Positions 59,930-64,000 of a stretch of DNA of 64,000 nt are shown here, in pieces. The stretch's first letter is position 1; each line of letters starts with the position of its first letter. A program made the position numbers and the translations under genes. The notes below the pieces were generated by a model. It was not told the DNA's origin and ran no database searches. It worked only from the letters and a program-made list of their open reading frames with translations. Source of the stretch: JAEUJM01 sp041908445 (lineage in GTDB: Bacteria; Actinomycetota; Acidimicrobiia; Acidimicrobiales; DATDAH01); contig JAYRFK010000040.1 in the NCBI GenBank assembly GCA_041908445.1, positions 1 through 64,000 on the forward strand. Reading direction: 5' to 3'.

Positions 59930-60916
59930 GTGTCGGACGTCGACCCCGGGCCCGGCCCCTCACCCAGCACGGCACCCGGCCCCGCACCGGGCCACGAGCT
60001 GAACCCCGCGCAGCAGGACCTCCTCGCCCAGCTCCGCCGGCCCGATGACGACCCCCGCACCTTCGACGCCACCCTCCGCCACGAGCTCCGCGACGAGCTC
60101 GAGGGCCGGATCGCCCCGCTCGTCGACCGCCTGCCGCAGGTGCCGCTGTTCCTGAACAAGCACAAGCTCAGCCAGGTGCACGGCTGCGAGGTGCGCTTCC
60201 TCGCCGAGGAGGCCGAGCCCTTCTCGTGGACGCCGTCGCGCGCCCGGGGCACGGTCGTGCACAAGGCGGTCGAGCTCGGTCTCAACCTGCCGAGCGACCC
60301 GGCGCCGCTCACCCTCGTCGACGGCGCCATCGAGCGCCTCCGGGAGTCCGACCGCAGCCTCGGCGAGTGGCTCCAGCAGGCCGATCCCCTCGACGTGGCC
60401 GAGCTGCGCAGCGAGGCCAACGACCACGTGGCCAAGTTCCTCGAGTGCTGGCCGCCCCTCAAGAGGTCGTGGCGACCGGTGGCCGAGAGCAAGGTCAGCG
60501 CCGACCTGTGCGGCGACAAGGTCCGGCTGTCCGGCCGGGTCGACCTCACCGTCGGCCACGCCCAGGGCACCACCGCCGGCAAGGTGCTGATCGACCTGAA
60601 GACCGGCATGTTCTCGCCCGCCCACGTCGACGACCTGCGCTTCTACGCCCTGGTCGAGACCCTGCGCCTCGGCACGCCGCCCCGCCTGCTCGCCACCCAC
60701 TACCTCGACTCGGGCCGCCTCCAGCCCGAGGTCGTCACCGAGGACGTCCTCTTCGCCGCGGTGGACCGCACCGCCGAGGGCGTGGCCCGCCTCGTCGAGC
60801 TCCACACCGACGGGCGCGAGCCCGTGGCCCGCACCGGCCCGGTCTGTCGCTGGTGCCCGGCCCTCGCCACCTGCGCGCCCGGCCACCAGTTCCTCGCCGA
60901 CCTCGCCCTCGACTGA
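59930..60916 (+). CDS. RecB-like PD-(D/E)XK nuclease with probable [4Fe-4S] cluster
   Basis: A 328-residue single-domain nuclease of the RecB/Cas4/AddB type. The active site is visible as ARGTVVHKAVEL (His), SGRVDLTVG (Asp) and VLIDLKTG (Asp-x-Lys). Four cysteines fit the Fe-S pattern of Cas4/AddB: one before the core (VHGCEVRF) and three at the end (CRWCPALATC). There is no helicase domain and no cas gene nearby, so it is a stand-alone DNA repair or processing enzyme of unknown partner. The first 25 residues are Pro/Gly-rich. The GTG start follows a TACGAT hexamer. Confidence 0.85.
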   Translation: MSDVDPGPGPSPSTAPGPAPGHELNPAQQDLLAQLRRPDDDPRTFDATLRHELRDELEGRIAPLVDRLPQVPLFLNKHKLSQVHGCEVRFLAEEAEPFSWTPSRARGTVVHKAVELGLNLPSDPAPLTLVDGAIERLRESDRSLGEWLQQADPLDVAELRSEANDHVAKFLECWPPLKRSWRPVAESKVSADLCGDKVRLSGRVDLTVGHAQGTTAGKVLIDLKTGMFSPAHVDDLRFYALVETLRLGTPPRLLATHYLDSGRLQPEVVTEDVLFAAVDRTAEGVARLVELHTDGREPVARTGPVCRWCPALATCAPGHQFLADLALD

Positions 60917-60935
60917 CCTGGGATCCCCCCGATCT

Positions 60936-61034
60936 GGCGTCGACCACGCCCGCTGGGCGAGCACCAGCGACGCCGGTGCGGAGGCCCCTCGAACCGGCGT
61001 CAGCCGTGCCCGGTCAGCGGGCACGCGTGACGCC
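60936..61034. repeat. Two tandem 39-base hairpin repeats
   Basis: Units at 60936-60974 and 60996-61034, exactly 60 bases apart, both run GGCGTC...GACGCC and share CC, GCCCG, CG and CAC blocks in between. Unit 2 also has an inner GTGCCCG-5-CGGGCAC stem. They lie between convergent genes and may form a double terminator. Confidence 0.5.
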
Positions 61035-61066
61035 GAATGGTCTCATCGTGGTGGACGCGTGCGGCG

Positions 61067-62500
61067 TCAGCCGTCCATGAGGCGGAGCCGCCGCGAGGTG
61101 GCCAGCCAGAACGTGACGGCCAGGAACGCGGCGCCGCCGACCACGACCGTCGACCGGGGCCCGATCGCCTCGGTGGCCCAGCCCTGGATGAGGTTGCCCA
61201 GCGGGACCGTCCCGGTGAGGCCCATCAGGTAGAGCGCGATCACCTTGCCCCGCATGTGCTCGTCCACCAGCAGCTGCAGCGTCGTGTTGAGCGTCGACGC
61301 CACCGCCAGGTAGCCCCCGCCGGCCACGAGCAGGGCCGCGATCCCCCACCAGTAGCCGGGCGACAGCGCGAAGGCGACGAGCGCGGCGCCGTAGATCACG
61401 AGCGCCCCCGACATGAGGCGGCTCCGCAGGATCCCGCTCCCCCACCCCGCCACGATGGGCGTGCCGATGATCGCGCCGAGCCCCAGGGCGGCACCGAGCA
61501 GGCCGTACAGGCCCCGACCCACGCCGTACACGTCGTCGGCGAAGACGACGAGCAGGGTGAACACGGGGCTGCCGAACAGCCCGAGGGCCATCACCACGAG
61601 GATGCAGGTGACGATCCCGGGCTTCGTGCGGGTGTAGCGGATGCTCTCGCGGAACTCGGCGATGATCCTCGGCTTGCCCTCGGCCTTGGCCACGATCACC
61701 GGCACGGAGATGAGCAGGAGCGCCCCGATCACCGCGATGAACGAGACGGCGTTGATGAGGAAGGCCCAGGTGACGCCGAGGCCGGCCAGCACGAGGCCAC
61801 CGAGGGCGGGGCCGAACGCCCGCGAGGCGTTGAACTGGGCCGAGTTCAGGGTGACGGCGTTGAGCAGGTGCTCCCGGGGGACGAGCTCGGTGACGAAGGC
61901 CTGCCAGCTCGCGATGTTCAGGCCGGCGACGATGCCCGAGAGGGCGACGATGCCGACGATCACCGGCGCGCTGCGCACACCGGCGGCCCACACCACCGCC
62001 TCGAGCAGGGCCAGGGCGGCCATCGCGCTCTGGGTGACGAGCAGCACCGAGCGGCGCGGGAAGCGATCGGCGATCACACCGCCCGTCGGCCCCATGAGCC
62101 AGGCCGGGAAGAGCTGGGCGAAGGCCGCCACACCCAGCCAGCCGGCGGAGCCCGTGAGCTTGAACACCACGTAGGGGACGGTGACGTTCTGCACCCACGT
62201 CCCGGTGTTCGACAGCAGTGCACCGCTCCAGAAGAGGGCGAAGTTGCGGTAGCGGAACGCGGTGGTGGCGTCGCGCAGGCCCGGCTTGTGGGCCTCGCCC
62301 GCCGGCGCGGGCAGGTCGGCCGCCTCCTCGATCTCGGCGTCGCCCGCCACCGCCACGGCCAGCACCTCGGGCAGGTCCGCCACCGGCGGCGCGTCGACCG
62401 CCCAGCCCTCGCCCACGCCCGGCGCGGTGGGATCGGCGCCGCCGGCGTCGTCGCCGGCCGCGCCCTCAGGCGCCGCGTCCCCCGTCGCGGTCTCCGTCAC
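61067..62500 (-). CDS. MFS transporter (EntS-like exporter group)
   Basis: A 477-residue major facilitator of the MFS_3 (enterobactin exporter EntS-like) group, with twelve predicted helices after an unusual N-terminal extension of about 75 acidic, Ala-rich residues. The family motif between helices 2 and 3 is GPTGGVIADRFPRRSVLL; LNIASWQAFVTELVPREHLLNAVTLNS is also typical. It is likely an exporter of a siderophore, drug or metabolite. The GTG start 62500 is 6 bases after TAGACA, a weak -10 match. No siderophore genes are nearby. Confidence 0.88.
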   Translation of the reverse strand: MTETATGDAAPEGAAGDDAGGADPTAPGVGEGWAVDAPPVADLPEVLAVAVAGDAEIEEAADLPAPAGEAHKPGLRDATTAFRYRNFALFWSGALLSNTGTWVQNVTVPYVVFKLTGSAGWLGVAAFAQLFPAWLMGPTGGVIADRFPRRSVLLVTQSAMAALALLEAVVWAAGVRSAPVIVGIVALSGIVAGLNIASWQAFVTELVPREHLLNAVTLNSAQFNASRAFGPALGGLVLAGLGVTWAFLINAVSFIAVIGALLLISVPVIVAKAEGKPRIIAEFRESIRYTRTKPGIVTCILVVMALGLFGSPVFTLLVVFADDVYGVGRGLYGLLGAALGLGAIIGTPIVAGWGSGILRSRLMSGALVIYGAALVAFALSPGYWWGIAALLVAGGGYLAVASTLNTTLQLLVDEHMRGKVIALYLMGLTGTVPLGNLIQGWATEAIGPRSTVVVGGAAFLAVTFWLATSRRLRLMDG

Positions 62501-62549
62501 CGCCCCTGTCTACCGGCCGGCGCCGTCCGCGCCACGGCTCCCGGCGTCG

Positions 62550-62555
62550 TACGCT
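62550..62555 (+). promoter_or_regulatory. -10 hexamer (TACGCT) of the amidohydrolase gene
   Basis: TACGCT ends 6 bases before the ATG at 62562; there is no Shine-Dalgarno sequence. Confidence 0.45.
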
Positions 62556-62561
62556 CCGCGC

Positions 62562-64000
62562 ATGGCGCACGATCTGGTCATCACGGGGGGCACGGTGGTC
62601 GACGGCACGGGGGCGCCGGCGCGGCGGGCCGACGTGGCCGTGGACGGCGACCGCATCACCGCGGTCGGCGAGGTCGACGCCGGCGGCGCCGGCCGGGTCA
62701 TCGACGCCGAGGGCCGCCTGGTCACCCCCGGCTTCGTCGACCTGCATAGCCACCTCGACGCCCAGGTCGGCTGGGACCCGCTCATGTCCTCGTCCTGCTG
62801 GCACGGCGTGACGTCGGTGGTGATGGGCAACTGCGGCATGACCTTCGCCCCGGTGCGCCCCGGCCAGGCCGAGACCCTCGCCACCATGATGGAGTCGGTC
62901 GAAGACATCCCCGCGGCCTGCATCCTCGACGGCCTCTCGTGGCAGTGGGAGCACTACGGCGAGTACCTGGACGCGGTCGGCTCGCTCCCCCTCGGCATCA
63001 ACGCCGGCGGGTACGTCGGCGACGTGGCCATCCGCACCTACGTCTGCGGCGAGGCCGCCTGCGAGCCCGACTTCGCCGCCACCGAGGAGCAGCTGGCCAC
63101 CATGGCCGCCATCGTCCGCGACGCCGTCGCCGCCGGCGCGCTCGGCTACTCCGTGTCGCGCAGCCTGTTCCACCGGGTGCCCGACGGCCGCAACGTGCCC
63201 GGCACCTGGAGCGCCCCCGAGGAGTTCTTCGCCATCGCCGGCCCCCTCGGCGAGCTCGGCCGCGGCGTGCTCGAGTCCGCCCCCCGCTACAACGAGGAGG
63301 ACGGGCACGGCTCGCGGGTCGAGGAGGAGCTGGCCTGGATGGCCGAGCTGAGCCGCCGCACCGGCCGCCCGTTCAGCTTCAACCTCCAGCAGATCGCCTC
63401 CCTCGGCGACCACTACCGCCAGGTGATCGCCCTGAGCGAGGCGGCCAACCGCACCGGCGCCCGCCTGCGCCCGCAGATCACGCCCCGCAGCGTCGGCGTG
63501 CTCTTCAGCTTCGCGGCCAACACCCTGATCGACGACCTGCCCTCGTTCGCGGCGCTGAAGGACCGCGACCTCGCCGGCCGCCTCGCCGCCATCCGCGACC
63601 CCGAGGTCCGGGCCCGGCTCGTCGCCGAGGGCGCCGGCAAGGCCGTCGACCCGTTCGAGCGCATGTACCTCGTCCGCCCGGACGACGTCCGCTACGCCTA
63701 CACCGAGGCCGACTCGATCGCCGCCATCGCCCGCGCCGCCGGCGTCACCCCGGTCGAGGCCTACCTCGACGCCATGGACGCCTCCGCCGGCCGGGCCATC
63801 GTGAACTGGCCGGTGATGAACCAGGACGAGTCGGCCATCGAGGAGCAGCTCGCCTCCCCCACCACGATCCTCGGCCTGGCCGACGCCGGCGCCCACGCCA
63901 CCCAGATCATGGACGCCAGCCAGCCGACCTACCTGCTGGCCCACTGGGCCCGCGATCGCCAGGTGTTGACCGTGGAGGAGGCCGTGCGCCGGCTCTCGTC
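62562..64000 (+). CDS. Amidohydrolase family protein (N-acyl-D-amino-acid deacylase-like), truncated by the window end
   Basis: The open frame runs from ATG 62562 to the end of the window (about 479 residues seen). It starts DLVITGGTVVDGTGAPARRADVAVDGDRI, then VTPGFVDLHSHLDAQ with the metal-binding His-x-His, GVTSVVMGNCGMTFAPV, and later LADAGAHATQ, as in the D-aminoacylase branch of the amidohydrolase superfamily. These enzymes remove acyl groups from D-amino acids or act on related amides. It is divergent from the MFS gene. The C-terminal part of the barrel and composite domain is outside the window. Confidence 0.9.
   Translation, partial: MAHDLVITGGTVVDGTGAPARRADVAVDGDRITAVGEVDAGGAGRVIDAEGRLVTPGFVDLHSHLDAQVGWDPLMSSSCWHGVTSVVMGNCGMTFAPVRPGQAETLATMMESVEDIPAACILDGLSWQWEHYGEYLDAVGSLPLGINAGGYVGDVAIRTYVCGEAACEPDFAATEEQLATMAAIVRDAVAAGALGYSVSRSLFHRVPDGRNVPGTWSAPEEFFAIAGPLGELGRGVLESAPRYNEEDGHGSRVEEELAWMAELSRRTGRPFSFNLQQIASLGDHYRQVIALSEAANRTGARLRPQITPRSVGVLFSFAANTLIDDLPSFAALKDRDLAGRLAAIRDPEVRARLVAEGAGKAVDPFERMYLVRPDDVRYAYTEADSIAAIARAAGVTPVEAYLDAMDASAGRAIVNWPVMNQDESAIEEQLASPTTILGLADAGAHATQIMDASQPTYLLAHWARDRQVLTVEEAVRRLS

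Noticed and set aside
1..64000. Mobile element, prophage or plasmid origin
   Set aside because: No transposase, integrase, terminal repeat, phage structural gene or replication gene was seen; composition is even throughout.

Overview
This is a 64 kb window of very GC-rich DNA (third codon positions almost all G or C) from a high-GC actinobacterium. The gene set includes a SUF Fe-S cluster system with SufU, F420- and flavin-type oxidoreductases (LLM and PPOX families), a wax-ester synthase/DGAT, RskA-like anti-sigma control, and ethylmalonyl-CoA-pathway enzymes. Many start codons sit only 6-9 bases after a TANNNT -10 hexamer, which suggests leaderless transcripts. I infer a member of the Actinomycetota, plausibly class Acidimicrobiia; no rRNA gene is present to settle this. 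One tRNA gene, tRNA-Leu(TAA), is present. I see no CRISPR array, insertion sequence, prophage or origin.

Region 1-18.6 kb is a dismembered SUF locus. sufC-sufS-sufU run rightward at 0.3-2.8 kb. A second sufC, a Rieske ferredoxin gene and sufD run leftward at 6.0-8.5 kb, and sufB runs leftward at 17.1-18.5 kb. Between them lie two blocks of envelope genes: a GT-C membrane protein with a polyprenyl-phosphate-type GT2 (2.9-6.0 kb), and an island at 9.0-17.1 kb. The island holds two paralogous membrane SGNH hydrolases, two paralogous proteins with a C-terminal Rieske domain, one B12-binding radical SAM enzyme and a PMT/ArnT-like glycosyltransferase. Similar inverted repeats precede sufC and sufB and may be a shared operator.

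Region 18.7-30.6 kb carries a PAS-GGDEF-EAL protein with an altered EAL loop, a heterodimeric ABC exporter, a gamma-carbonic-anhydrase-like protein, a flavin reductase, an MBL-fold hydrolase and an epoxide-hydrolase-like enzyme. It ends with two Tat-exported ferritin-like proteins and a cupredoxin lipoprotein.

Region 30.6-41.9 kb has an ECF sigma/anti-sigma pair, mutY, a methyltransferase and an SGNH hydrolase. A partial ethylmalonyl-CoA module follows (MaoC hydratase, methylsuccinyl-CoA dehydrogenase, CitE-like lyase) with an N-terminal-twitch radical SAM gene inside it, then a DUF885-type metallohydrolase, a PPOX protein and an IF-2B-like orphan.

Region 42-64 kb contains a thioredoxin-fold protein, fumarase C, a degenerate esterase-like lipoprotein, an ABC-F protein, acyl-CoA synthetase and SDR genes, two LLM oxidoreductases, a membrane metalloprotease with PYG repeats, and a WS/DGAT. 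It continues with a second ECF sigma factor plus a partner with a Ser/Gly/Asp tail, pirin, CutA, a GNAT enzyme, tRNA-Leu, a RecB-like Fe-S nuclease, an MFS exporter and a truncated amidohydrolase. Many gene ends carry long, near-perfect inverted repeats without a U-tract that look like terminators.
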